A stretch of 11,113 nt of DNA from Wuchereria bancrofti (taxonomy: Eukaryota > Nematoda > Chromadorea > Rhabditida > Onchocercidae), in NCBI GenBank assembly GCA_005281725.1, contig SSBO01000105.1, forward strand, positions 1-11,113, written 5' to 3'. The stretch's first letter is position 1. Each line of letters opens with the position of its first letter. This document shows, one piece after another, positions 1 through 7,394 of the stretch. A program made the position numbers and the translations under genes. The notes under the pieces are model-generated. The model was not told the DNA's origin and did not search any database. It worked only from the letters and a program-made list of their open reading frames with translations.

Positions 1-1
1 A

Positions 2-163
2 AAGTTCTTTGTACCGGGTGGAACAGAACGGTCTGATTCCTATCGGTTAGTGGTTCGAGCTCAGAACGACAGTGAACCTTTTGAAGAAATAATACGAGTG
101 CACCCGATCTAAGAAACATTTATTTACAGACTGACAAAACCGTTTATAAATCAACTGATATTG
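2..163 (+). CDS. TEP exon 1 (partial) with a 1-nt frameshift
   Basis: The first part reads in the frame starting at base 2 (from KFFVPGGT to EEIIRVHP), then meets a stop at 110-112. The family motif IYLQTDKTVYK continues in another frame from about 103 onward, preceded by DLRN. One extra base in the CCC at 103-105 would join RVHP to DLRN, so a single base appears to be missing here. The exon ends at a GTATAT donor (164) in phase 1. A sequencing indel or a real pseudogene mutation are both possible. Confidence 0.7.
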
Positions 164-1170
164 GTATATGAATTTAAAATATTTATTAGGAATTCAACTA
201 AATTGAAAGGCATTCATTGATAAGCTTTAGCATTAAAACCCTAATGCTTTTAGATTTTTGAAATAGTAATAGGAGGCGGAGTTAGTCTATTCGGATTTAT
301 TAAAAAAACAGACTTCGAAATATATTTTAATATTTTTCATTTCTTATGATGCTAAGCACATGATAAAATATTTAAAAAAATCTATTTTGCAGTTAAAGTA
401 CGAGCGTTACCACTCACTACAAGTGGAAAGTTATATGTAAGATCAGTGGATTTTGCGCTTCTGGTATGCTAAATTAAAATACCTTTTTAAATGTTCATTA
501 GTTGAAATGCAAACATGCTAGACTGCTTCTACAATATAATTCCAGATAGATCGTTCCAGATAAATTACTCGCGAAATAAAATAAATTTGTTTGTTTTGTA
601 ACAGCCGAAGCCGGTAAAGTTTTTGAGTGGAAAGATTAGTTTTAGAATCCGGATGCTTTTGAAATGATATTATGTATCAAAATCAGATCAAATTCTAAAA
701 ATCGATTTCTTGCCGAAGAGTTTCAATTACCAGACCACTTGACTTTTGGAGAATGGAAGATCGTCGCACGACCAGATCGCCATAAGCCTCACACCTACTC
801 GATTACATTTCAAGTGCAAAAATACGGTACCACCTCTTTCTTTGATTAGGCTTCTCAAATGCTAAAGTTTATAAAAAAAGTGTACGGCTTATTAATCACT
901 AACAAACAAGAAAAATAGCTATCTAGTTTTTTTTCTCAGCATGATTTTATCTAGTTTTTTGTCGAGCTATATATATATATATGATTCTATCAAAATTAAA
1001 ATCTGCTTAAAGATTAGAATAAAATATGGAAGTTTCGAAATAACAGTATCAGCGAGTTTGATGTCTTATTGTTATTAGAGCATATTTTCAGAGCTGTCAC
1101 AGTTTCGCGTTTATATCTTGGCCAAAGAAACTGATGACAGTGATTTGTATGAAATAGATGTGCTGGCAAG
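2..1170 (+). CDS. Thioester-containing / alpha-2-macroglobulin family protein, N-terminal exons (partial, frameshifted)
   Basis: Four exons (2-163, 393-463, 646-826, 1092-1170) read as the macroglobulin-like MG1-MG3 part of a TEP/A2M/CD109 protein. Landmarks in order are: YRLVVRAQ; IYLQTDKTVYK, the family's QTDKPxYKPGQ segment at the start of MG2; KVRALPLTTSGKLYV; DFALLNPDAFEM; EEFQLPDHLTFGEWKIVA; FQVQKYELSQFRV, matching the family's FEVQKYVLPKFEV at the MG2/MG3 border. All three introns (229, 182 and 265 nt) are GT...AG and keep phase (1, 0, 1). Family members are secreted, about 1,300-1,500 aa, and act in innate immunity or protease trapping. Only about 160 residues are present. The start lies off the left edge. 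No later exon, bait region or GCGEQ thioester motif was found. Exon 4 ends in phase 2 about 40 nt before the duplicated block. The family assignment is firm; whether the gene is functional is open because of the frameshift and missing remainder. Confidence 0.8.
393..463 (+). CDS. TEP exon 2 (MG2 segment)
   Basis: The exon follows a TTTTGCAG acceptor (385-392) and completes a split Val codon from exon 1. It then reads KVRALPLTTSGKLYVRSVDF and ends with ALL before a GTATGC donor at 464, phase 0. VxFRALPVxxxGKL is a typical MG2 strand pattern of A2M/TEP proteins. The preceding intron is 229 nt and AT-rich. Confidence 0.8.
646..826 (+). CDS. TEP exon 3 (MG2 segment)
   Basis: The exon follows a TTTTAG acceptor and opens with NPDAFEM, continuous with DFALL of exon 2. 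It contains EEFQLPDHLTFGEWKIVA, where FGxWxI is a strong family marker, and closes with TFQVQKY. It ends in phase 1 before GTACCA (827). The ATG at 664 is internal and not a start; reading from it alone would hide the exon's true 5' end. Confidence 0.85.
968..982. repeat. (TA)n microsatellite in TEP intron 3
   Basis: A run of about seven TA units lies inside the 265-nt intron between exons 3 and 4. It is unremarkable in AT-rich nematode DNA. Confidence 0.8.
1092..1170 (+). CDS. TEP exon 4 (start of MG3)
   Basis: The exon follows a TATTTTCAG acceptor and completes a Glu codon. It reads LSQFRVYILAKETDDSDLYE and then IDVLA, leaving two bases before a GTAAAA donor at 1171. This fits the opening of MG3, where relatives continue into a YTYGKP-like segment. 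I could not find that next exon, either in the duplicated block or after it. Confidence 0.7.
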
Positions 1171-1208
1171 GTAAAAGTTCCTTAGAAAATATAAACTGAA
1201 AAAATTAC

Positions 1209-2897
1209 CGAAAGTAGATATGATATTGATCCAATGATTTATGCAACAATGATCATTATTTATATCCAGATTTATGGATTTATGGTGGTGATTTATAAAA
1301 TGATTGGGATTTCTTTAGTTCCTTCAATTAGCGACAAGCTCATATAATAATTACTTGAGAATCTCAAAATTTAGACATACTAATAGCCGGCAAATATGGG
1401 ACAAATAACTATTTGGTGCGATTGCAATGCGAACAGCAGAAAGTTAGTGATACCATCTGATTGGGAAAGTCATTTCTGTGCATTCTAAAATGGTCTAAGG
1501 CTAGCTTCTTTAATTTCAAGGCTAGCAAATTCAGTTAGTAATTCGTTTTCTGTCATAATTACGTTATGATACTGTTCTAAACCGTTGTAATTTTTGTTCC
1601 AATCTAATTTATAAAAGATTCTACAGTAGTGTTTACTTTAAAATTAATTTATAATAAACTTTTCTGTTCTAATTTGTTTCGATGTTTCTTAAACTATCAG
1701 GGGTTAATCTACTGTTTTTTATTAATACTTCTAAATTTAACAATTACAGTTGATTGTTGTTTTTTAATTATCCAAACTAAATTACTGCAACTGATCTAAT
1801 TCTAGTCCATCATTATCCATTCTTTAACAATGACAATAACAACAGCATTATGAATAAACAAATTCGTTACTGAATTTATAAACAATTCTTCTTGACAGAG
1901 AATATAATGATAAAATAGAAATTGTTGGTTGAGATTAGAAAATCATAAGTATTGAACTTTTGAAAAATTGTTCTAGTTATTCACACATAAATCGATTAAG
2001 CTTTTTGAAGTATTTGATGAAAATTATCCTATGCCAGAGATCATTGATGCTAAAGACAAGAAAATATTTTTGAAAAACAAGTCCTACTCACTCTTCTCTT
2101 TCTTCAGTCTTTTCTTTCCTCGCTGTTTTTCTTTTTTCTCTAATTATAAAACAAAGGTGACTAGAATTAAAGAAACCTGATTCTGCTTTTATAAAGTTAT
2201 TTTATTTATCAACGTTTTTTGGGCTTTTACAACATTTTAACATTTGTGCAAGCTATAAGCAAATTATATTTAAGAAATAATTGAGAATGTCAAGATTAAA
2301 GCTTATATATTAAAGCTTTACCGAGATCATTCTCATCAGGATCAGGAATTTTTCAGGAAAACAGAACTAGTTCTTGTTCAGTAAGATTTATCCAGATTTT
2401 TAAAAGAAATGAATTGTTAAATTCATTTCTTTTAAAGAGAAAGCGGCGCTATGAGTCTGCCTAAAGTCATACCTAGTAGTGGACAAAAAGTGGAAAACTG
2501 AAGATTTATTGTGAAATTCTGCACACCTATTTTATCTGGTTTTTATCGTTTGCTGGAGAATTTTGTTAAATTTTCAATTAAATGCCATACTTTCGATTTG
2601 AATAGAATGTATGTTCATGTCACATTGTGTCGTCATATTGTGTAATTGAAATTATTTTGAAAATTTGTGCAATGCTATTCGTATTTTTAAATGAGAATGC
2701 AAATTTGATGAAATTTAGATAGTATACAAAAAATCAGAAAAATTAACGGTCATTGTTATATTAGTTGGAAAACCGCTCGGCTAGTGTCTTTTTTTGTTTC
2801 TGAGCCAAAGCAGAAAGGTGACAATTGTATGTGTCACATTCAAACGCCTTTCTGTGCAATTATCGAGCAAAAGCGACAAGACTGATAAAAAAGATTG
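1209..2897 (+). repeat. Copy 1 of a 1,689-bp duplicated block (probable contig overlap)
   Basis: The block aligns with 2899-4587 at a constant offset of 1,690, and I saw no difference in the stretches compared along its length. Copy 1 stops exactly at the single N (2898). It holds no exon I can support. Its contents are AT-rich DNA, a pyrimidine-rich tract at about 2083-2140, a strong hairpin at 2399-2436, and two short open segments. One of these, about 1240-1345, is rich in hydrophobic residues. The other, about 1361-1460, includes a 20-codon open stretch without splice sites that fit the TEP exons. It probably represents intronic or intergenic DNA between the TEP exons and the Asp-rich exon. 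Confidence 0.95.
2399..2436. repeat. Perfect inverted repeat, 17-bp arms, 4-nt loop
   Basis: The arms 2399-2415 and 2420-2436 are exact reverse complements around the loop GTTA. The arms carry AAAGAAATGAATT and its complement. Outside the arms pairing stops (T against G). There is no T-run or gene context to make it a terminator; it could be a remnant of a small inverted-repeat element. Confidence 0.85.
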
Positions 2898-2898
2898 N
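2898..2898. other. Single-N scaffold junction
   Basis: This is the only ambiguous base in the window, and it sits exactly between the two copies of the 1,689-bp block. Some scaffolders write a single n when the estimated gap is negative and the contigs are not merged. The reading frame across it (2825-3037) is therefore a chimera. Confidence 0.9.
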
Positions 2899-4587
2899 CG
2901 AAAGTAGATATGATATTGATCCAATGATTTATGCAACAATGATCATTATTTATATCCAGATTTATGGATTTATGGTGGTGATTTATAAAATGATTGGGAT
3001 TTCTTTAGTTCCTTCAATTAGCGACAAGCTCATATAATAATTACTTGAGAATCTCAAAATTTAGACATACTAATAGCCGGCAAATATGGGACAAATAACT
3101 ATTTGGTGCGATTGCAATGCGAACAGCAGAAAGTTAGTGATACCATCTGATTGGGAAAGTCATTTCTGTGCATTCTAAAATGGTCTAAGGCTAGCTTCTT
3201 TAATTTCAAGGCTAGCAAATTCAGTTAGTAATTCGTTTTCTGTCATAATTACGTTATGATACTGTTCTAAACCGTTGTAATTTTTGTTCCAATCTAATTT
3301 ATAAAAGATTCTACAGTAGTGTTTACTTTAAAATTAATTTATAATAAACTTTTCTGTTCTAATTTGTTTCGATGTTTCTTAAACTATCAGGGGTTAATCT
3401 ACTGTTTTTTATTAATACTTCTAAATTTAACAATTACAGTTGATTGTTGTTTTTTAATTATCCAAACTAAATTACTGCAACTGATCTAATTCTAGTCCAT
3501 CATTATCCATTCTTTAACAATGACAATAACAACAGCATTATGAATAAACAAATTCGTTACTGAATTTATAAACAATTCTTCTTGACAGAGAATATAATGA
3601 TAAAATAGAAATTGTTGGTTGAGATTAGAAAATCATAAGTATTGAACTTTTGAAAAATTGTTCTAGTTATTCACACATAAATCGATTAAGCTTTTTGAAG
3701 TATTTGATGAAAATTATCCTATGCCAGAGATCATTGATGCTAAAGACAAGAAAATATTTTTGAAAAACAAGTCCTACTCACTCTTCTCTTTCTTCAGTCT
3801 TTTCTTTCCTCGCTGTTTTTCTTTTTTCTCTAATTATAAAACAAAGGTGACTAGAATTAAAGAAACCTGATTCTGCTTTTATAAAGTTATTTTATTTATC
3901 AACGTTTTTTGGGCTTTTACAACATTTTAACATTTGTGCAAGCTATAAGCAAATTATATTTAAGAAATAATTGAGAATGTCAAGATTAAAGCTTATATAT
4001 TAAAGCTTTACCGAGATCATTCTCATCAGGATCAGGAATTTTTCAGGAAAACAGAACTAGTTCTTGTTCAGTAAGATTTATCCAGATTTTTAAAAGAAAT
4101 GAATTGTTAAATTCATTTCTTTTAAAGAGAAAGCGGCGCTATGAGTCTGCCTAAAGTCATACCTAGTAGTGGACAAAAAGTGGAAAACTGAAGATTTATT
4201 GTGAAATTCTGCACACCTATTTTATCTGGTTTTTATCGTTTGCTGGAGAATTTTGTTAAATTTTCAATTAAATGCCATACTTTCGATTTGAATAGAATGT
4301 ATGTTCATGTCACATTGTGTCGTCATATTGTGTAATTGAAATTATTTTGAAAATTTGTGCAATGCTATTCGTATTTTTAAATGAGAATGCAAATTTGATG
4401 AAATTTAGATAGTATACAAAAAATCAGAAAAATTAACGGTCATTGTTATATTAGTTGGAAAACCGCTCGGCTAGTGTCTTTTTTTGTTTCTGAGCCAAAG
4501 CAGAAAGGTGACAATTGTATGTGTCACATTCAAACGCCTTTCTGTGCAATTATCGAGCAAAAGCGACAAGACTGATAAAAAAGATTG
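2899..4587 (+). repeat. Copy 2 of the 1,689-bp duplicated block
   Basis: This copy begins immediately after the N and continues without a break into the unique sequence holding the Asp-rich exon. It is therefore the start of the second contig. Removing 1209-2898, or the equivalent overlap, would restore a single copy flanked by TEP exon 4 on the left and the Asp-rich exon on the right. Confidence 0.95.
4089..4126. repeat. Second copy of the 17-bp-arm hairpin
   Basis: This is the same hairpin (arms 4089-4105 and 4110-4126), repeated only because it lies inside the duplicated block. It is probably one locus, not two. Confidence 0.85.
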
Positions 4588-4600
4588 GACTTGTTCCCAG

Positions 4601-5127
4601 CAAAGACATCCAATTTTACAGCAATTTCAGCAAAGACTAGAAATTCAACAACATTAACCGTTTTGGCTGCAAATATTATGGGAAGTACTGGAAGCACTAT
4701 GATCGATGCCATTGGCATTCCAATTTTGAATCTTGATAAGAATGCAACTAGTGAAACTATTCGAGATTTGATCATGACTTTAGGACACGCTCAAGAAATA
4801 GGTGATATAAGCACAGCAATTGAATCATCTCTGTCGACTAAGGCAGTGGATGTTGGTGGATTGTTTTCTTATCGTAGTGTTGTATCAATATTCTCTAACG
4901 GAAATGACGATGATAATGATGATGATGATGGTGGTAATAACGATGACGATGATGATAACGATGATGCTGACAATGAAATAACAACATCATCCAGAAATTA
5001 TCTGCAAGAATGGACACCACTGTACGGCTCATCATTGTCCATATTTGCAACACTGTCATCCGGAAATTTTTTGTCCGAAAACGAAGTAACACAAATATTC
5101 TCACGGTTTGTTAATGTTAGAAGATGA
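4601..5127 (+). CDS. Exon of an unrecognised Asp-rich protein with N-glycosylation sequons
   Basis: The frame is open from 4579 to a TGA at 5125. CTTGTTCCCAG (4590-4600) is a strong acceptor, so the exon probably starts at 4601; other possible acceptors end at 4621 and 4630, all in the same phase. Three N-glycosylation sequons (NFT, NST, NAT) lie in the first third. Next come a small-residue segment (VLAANIMGSTGSTMIDAIGI), the helical-looking TSETIRDLIMTLGHAQEIGD, an acidic tract of about 30 residues, and a mixed tail including SENEVTQIFSRF. I do not recognise the family, and no complete signal peptide is visible. The exon may run to the TGA or end at a donor at 5086 (GTAACA, phase 0) or 5106 (GTTTGT, phase 2). 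The phase of TEP exon 4 does not match, so it is probably a different gene, or exons are missing between them. Confidence 0.55.
4906..4977 (+). repeat. GAY trinucleotide microsatellite encoding an Asp/Asn tract
   Basis: Impure GAT/GAC/AAT/AAC triplets encode an uninterrupted acidic low-complexity tract in the frame of the surrounding exon. A His-rich minus-strand frame over the same bases is its complement shadow. Triplet arrays of this kind often vary in length between alleles. Confidence 0.85.
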
Positions 5128-5177
5128 AAGCTTAAAAAAAGATGAATTTGGGTAAAAACAAAAGATTTTAAATTCAG

Positions 5178-5256
5178 ATATTTTAAACACTGTTTATGCG
5201 AAACATGCTTCTGTCATCCTGTACACCACGTGGTATCTACAAGATCATTTTGAACA
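5178..5256 (+). CDS. RRM-like protein, exon A (N-terminal half of the domain)
   Basis: After AAATTCAG (5170-5177) the exon reads ILNTVYAKHASVILY, then TTWYLQDHFE. It ends in two bases that form Gln with the first base of the exon at 5860, at a GTGAGA donor. The join gives DHFEQYGNIKEV, the helix-1 to strand-2 signature of RNA recognition motifs (xFxxYGxIxxV). The hydrophobic ASVILY may be strand 1 (RNP2), but it lies closer to the FEQYG motif than usual. An alternative start at 5165 (after ACAAAAG) would be phase-compatible with the upstream exon ending at 5085, which would link this gene to the Asp-rich exon. That link is speculative. Confidence 0.42.
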
Positions 5257-5859
5257 GTGAGAATATTGAGACATCCTTTGGCATGAAACTATAGATCTGC
5301 AGAATAGATCTTACTTGTTCTATTATTTTGAAATACTAGAACTAGAAAAAAAAATCAAGTATTTTGAAAGTAGTAGGATCGCTTAAATTAATATTTACAA
5401 AGCCGTACTAAGCATTTAATTCAAATTTTTAAATAACTGGGCTCGGACCAAATTGTATTTAAAATTAAATTAAAATTCATCTTCCATTCTCCGTTCTTAA
5501 TTCTCTTTTTCTATCTAAAAACTTCAAAATTTTTTTGATCTAAAATTTACATTTTATAATGCCTAGGGAGATTTTAAACCCAACACAGGAAAAAAACATA
5601 TGCATTATCGGACCTCGCATTAGATAGTAAAATTTATAGAAAAACAGATAGGAAATCTCTATTTTATTACTTATAAAAAAAATTAATGACAGAGTTTGCC
5701 TTATAGGTAGGAATTTTATTCTGCAAATTTTATTCAAAAATATTCCGCTCATCATAGGTTTATATACGTGATATAATAGCAAATGAAAGCGTTTACAATA
5801 CAAATTCTTTGTTTTTTGAAGTAAAAACTGCAACAAATTTTGGGAATTTGAGCTTATAG

Positions 5860-5959
5860 ATATGGAAATATAAAAGAAGTAAAATGGATCCAAATAAGCG
5901 ACAATAACGGTTATATCATTGTGTTCAGTAACGAAACTGAAAAAGAGAAAGCCATTAAG
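5860..5959 (+). CDS. RRM-like protein, exon B (strands 2-3, helix 2)
   Basis: The exon follows CTTATAG and ends at AAG before GTACAC (5960). It encodes YGNIKEVKWIQIS, then DNNGYIIVFSNETEKEKAIK. This resembles the RRM pattern YGxIxxV ... GYxxVxF ... A(I/V). The RNP1 position is imperfect (GYIIVF instead of GFxFVxF), so the domain may be divergent. RRM proteins bind single-stranded RNA through the beta-sheet; any specific role here is unknown. The exon joins the next one in phase 0 across a 65-nt intron. A long minus-strand frame covering it (5540-5965) is non-coding by composition. Confidence 0.5.
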
Positions 5960-6024
5960 GTACACAAATGCAGAATTACTGACTTCAGTTTCAAGTTTGA
6001 ACTAAATTTTACAGTTAATTCCAG

Positions 6025-6132
6025 GCTGTTCGTCAGTATCAACTATTATTTATAAAGTGCAGTTTAGACAAACTTATGAAGAATATAGAGATAGTTTTTG
6101 CTTGGTCAGCTATCGGAAACGGATTGATGGAG
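6025..6132 (+). CDS. RRM-like protein, exon C
   Basis: This is exactly 36 codons between TTAATTCCAG (acceptor) and GTAAAT (donor, 6133), phase 0 on both sides. It begins AVRQYQLLFIKCSLDKL, extending the KAIKAV helix of exon B, and continues with MKNIEIVFAWSAIGNGLME. The matching phases on both sides and the strong splice sites support a real exon. I do not recognise the sequence beyond its position after the RRM-like segment. Confidence 0.5.
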
Positions 6133-6293
6133 GTAAATACAGACCGAATTGATTTCTTAGTGAATGTATTAAGTAAACGAAAAACCTGAAAAAAATTAAA
6201 TGTTTAGAGTTAACTTTTACTTTATGCTCTATTGCAATGTTTCTCATTACGTTTACTTCAAATTTAAAAATCGATTTCAAAAAAACTTGAAAG

Positions 6294-6417
6294 ATGTGGG
6301 GCGACAAAGTGGAAACGAGTGGAAGAATATTGAAATTGTGGAGTTTCAAACGAACTCGCCTATTTGTGAATAGCAAATTAGCTGTTGTTGACGCGACGAA
6401 CTGCACTTCTCATCAAT
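6294..6417 (+). CDS. Possible exon D of the same gene
   Basis: An open frame from 6294 reads through LFVNSKLAVVDATNCTSHQ. A GTAAAC donor at 6418 ends it in phase 1, matching the next candidate exon at 6605. Phase 0 entry fits exon C, but the acceptor (ACTTGAAAG) is weak. The frame could instead be read on to a TAG at 6510 as a 72-codon ORF. A competing frame in the same bases reads WKNIEIVEFQTNSPICE before a stop at about 6371. The exon assignment is therefore tentative. Confidence 0.28.
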
Positions 6418-6465
6418 GTAAACAGCTTATTCCGAAGTTGGAGGCAAAGTGCAGTGATGTTATGA

Positions 6466-6500
6466 TGTTGTCACTACAACACTTTGTGGTAGTGACAACA
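6466..6500. repeat. Perfect inverted repeat, 12-bp arms, 11-nt loop
   Basis: TGTTGTCACTAC (6466-6477) is mirrored by GTAGTGACAACA (6489-6500) around an 11-nt loop. In the preferred model it lies in the intron between exons D and E. Its GC content is higher than its surroundings. No function can be assigned. Confidence 0.8.
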
Positions 6501-6604
6501 ATAAAAGTGTAGAAGAGAAAACGGAAAAATTTTGTCTGTGAAATAGTAAGGAAGAAAATTTGTTAATGAAAATCATAAGAAACATGATATGAGCCAGTAA
6601 ATAG

Positions 6605-6658
6605 CTCTCAAACTTCTTCATAATGAAGGAGTTCCGTTCAGAAGCTTCTACATAACTG
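6605..6658 (+). CDS. Possible exon E (short)
   Basis: Eighteen codons read LKLLHNEGVPFRSFYIT between an AAATAG acceptor and a GTTAAA donor (6659), phase 1 in and phase 1 out. This fits both neighbours. Both splice sites are mediocre, and the codon composition looks protein-like. A near-repeat, CTTCTWCATAAYKRAGG-like, at about 6613 and 6645 makes a second frame here also look coding. Confidence 0.28.
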
Positions 6659-6797
6659 GTTAAAACGACGGTTTAGAGAAAGCTGAAAGTGGATAATGAC
6701 GATAGCAAAGCTAGGGTCAGGTGCGATCCACACGATAATGTATAATCCCGTCATCTATTTCTACAACTATCACTAGAAAAATTACTGAAATTAATAG

Positions 6798-6875
6798 TTG
6801 AAATATTTCGTAATCCATTGGAAATTTTTATTAATAAGCTTAAGTCTGATCCTTTGGCATATCTTAGAAGAGTTA
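6798..6875 (+). CDS. Possible exon F
   Basis: The exon reads EIFRNPLEIFINKLKSDPLA, then YLRRV, after an ATTAATAG acceptor (an alternative acceptor at 6776 adds EKLLKLIV). It leaves one base before a GTCAGT donor (6876). A better-looking GTTAGT donor at 6872 would break the phase with the next exon. The predicted intron to exon G would be only 42 nt. The residue mix (amphipathic, Lys/Glu/Leu-rich) is typical of coding sequence. Confidence 0.35.
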
Positions 6876-6917
6876 GTCAGTAGACACATAGATAAAGGTA
6901 ATGGTTGGCACTTGCAG

Positions 6918-7166
6918 CGACCAAAGATAAGGACGACAATGATCCGTATGTTATTGGTGACGCAAAGTTACTCGGGTTCACTGATCCGTTTCAAGGCGAT
7001 TCTACCAACTGTATAAGCAAACATCAGATTCCCTGCTATCCAAACGCTTCAGTGATGACCCTCAAGGAAAATATTCCATCCCCGGAACGACCGGGTACTA
7101 GACCATCACCAGCCACTGCTTTTTTGTTGAAACAAATTTCTGAAACTAATGTACCTGAAGTGCGTG
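6918..7166 (+). CDS. Exon G, polar/proline-containing segment
   Basis: The exon follows CACTTGCAG and is about 83 codons long. It begins TKDKDDNDPYVIGDAKLLGF, passes through ISKHQIPCYPNASVMTLKEN and PSPERPGTRPSPATAFLL, and ends NVPEVR plus one base at a GTGATT donor. Reading straight through instead ends at TAG 7199-7201. The splice is preferred because the next exon completes a Gly codon in phase and continues in the same style. The PSPERPGTRPSP region is likely disordered. The family is not recognised. Confidence 0.5.
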
Positions 7167-7261
7167 GTGATTACGAACTTTTTGTTGCCTTTTCTTTATA
7201 GTGCCCAAACAACATTCATATTATTACAGGACAATTATTACAGGATTTAAATTTTAGACAG

Positions 7262-7394
7262 GTCAATTTTACGAGAAGATATCACGTGATAGTGGAAATG
7301 AGAAGAATCGTTTTCTAAATTTACCAGCACCGTATCATCTATTACCTGATACACCTTACTTTCGTCAAGCGCCAATTGTGCCTCCGCCAACAAG
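7262..7394 (+). CDS. Exon H, proline-rich segment
   Basis: The exon follows TTTTAGACAG and reads QFYEKISRDSGNEKNRFLNL, then PAPYHLLPDTPYFRQAPIVP and PPT. It ends with two bases at a GTTGCA donor. The 95-nt intron to exon G keeps phase. The proline/tyrosine-rich end suggests a disordered tail or a short linear motif region. The next exon (phase 2 entry) was not found. The candidate at 8925 has the wrong phase for a direct join, so at least one exon is missing or the models differ. Confidence 0.48.

Noticed and set aside
2825..3037. 70-codon plus-strand ORF crossing the N
   Set aside because: It joins the end of one contig copy to the start of the other through an ambiguous base, so it is an artefact of the scaffold junction.
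1209..4587. Genuine tandem segmental duplication
   Set aside because: The N sits exactly at the copy border and no divergence was seen, which favours an unmerged contig overlap; kept only as an alternative to test.
4530..4775. Minus-strand ORF of 81 codons
   Set aside because: It lies opposite the Asp-rich exon and partly inside the duplicated block; hydrophobic composition from AT-rich complement, no splice or family signal.
4895..5104. Minus-strand ORF with a His/Tyr/Arg-rich stretch
   Set aside because: The His-rich run is the complement of the GAY microsatellite; the plus-strand frame is longer and protein-like outside the repeat.
5540..5965. 141-codon minus-strand ORF, Phe/Ile/Tyr-rich
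   Set aside because: Composition is typical of translated AT-rich DNA, and it covers plus-strand exon B, which has good splice sites and RRM-like motifs.
6110..6406. 98-codon minus-strand ORF
   Set aside because: It overlaps exons C and D on the plus strand and shows no recognisable motif.
6798..7016. 72-codon plus-strand ORF, hydrophobic start then basic
   Set aside because: It is out of frame with exons F and G, which have better composition and acceptor-linked starts.
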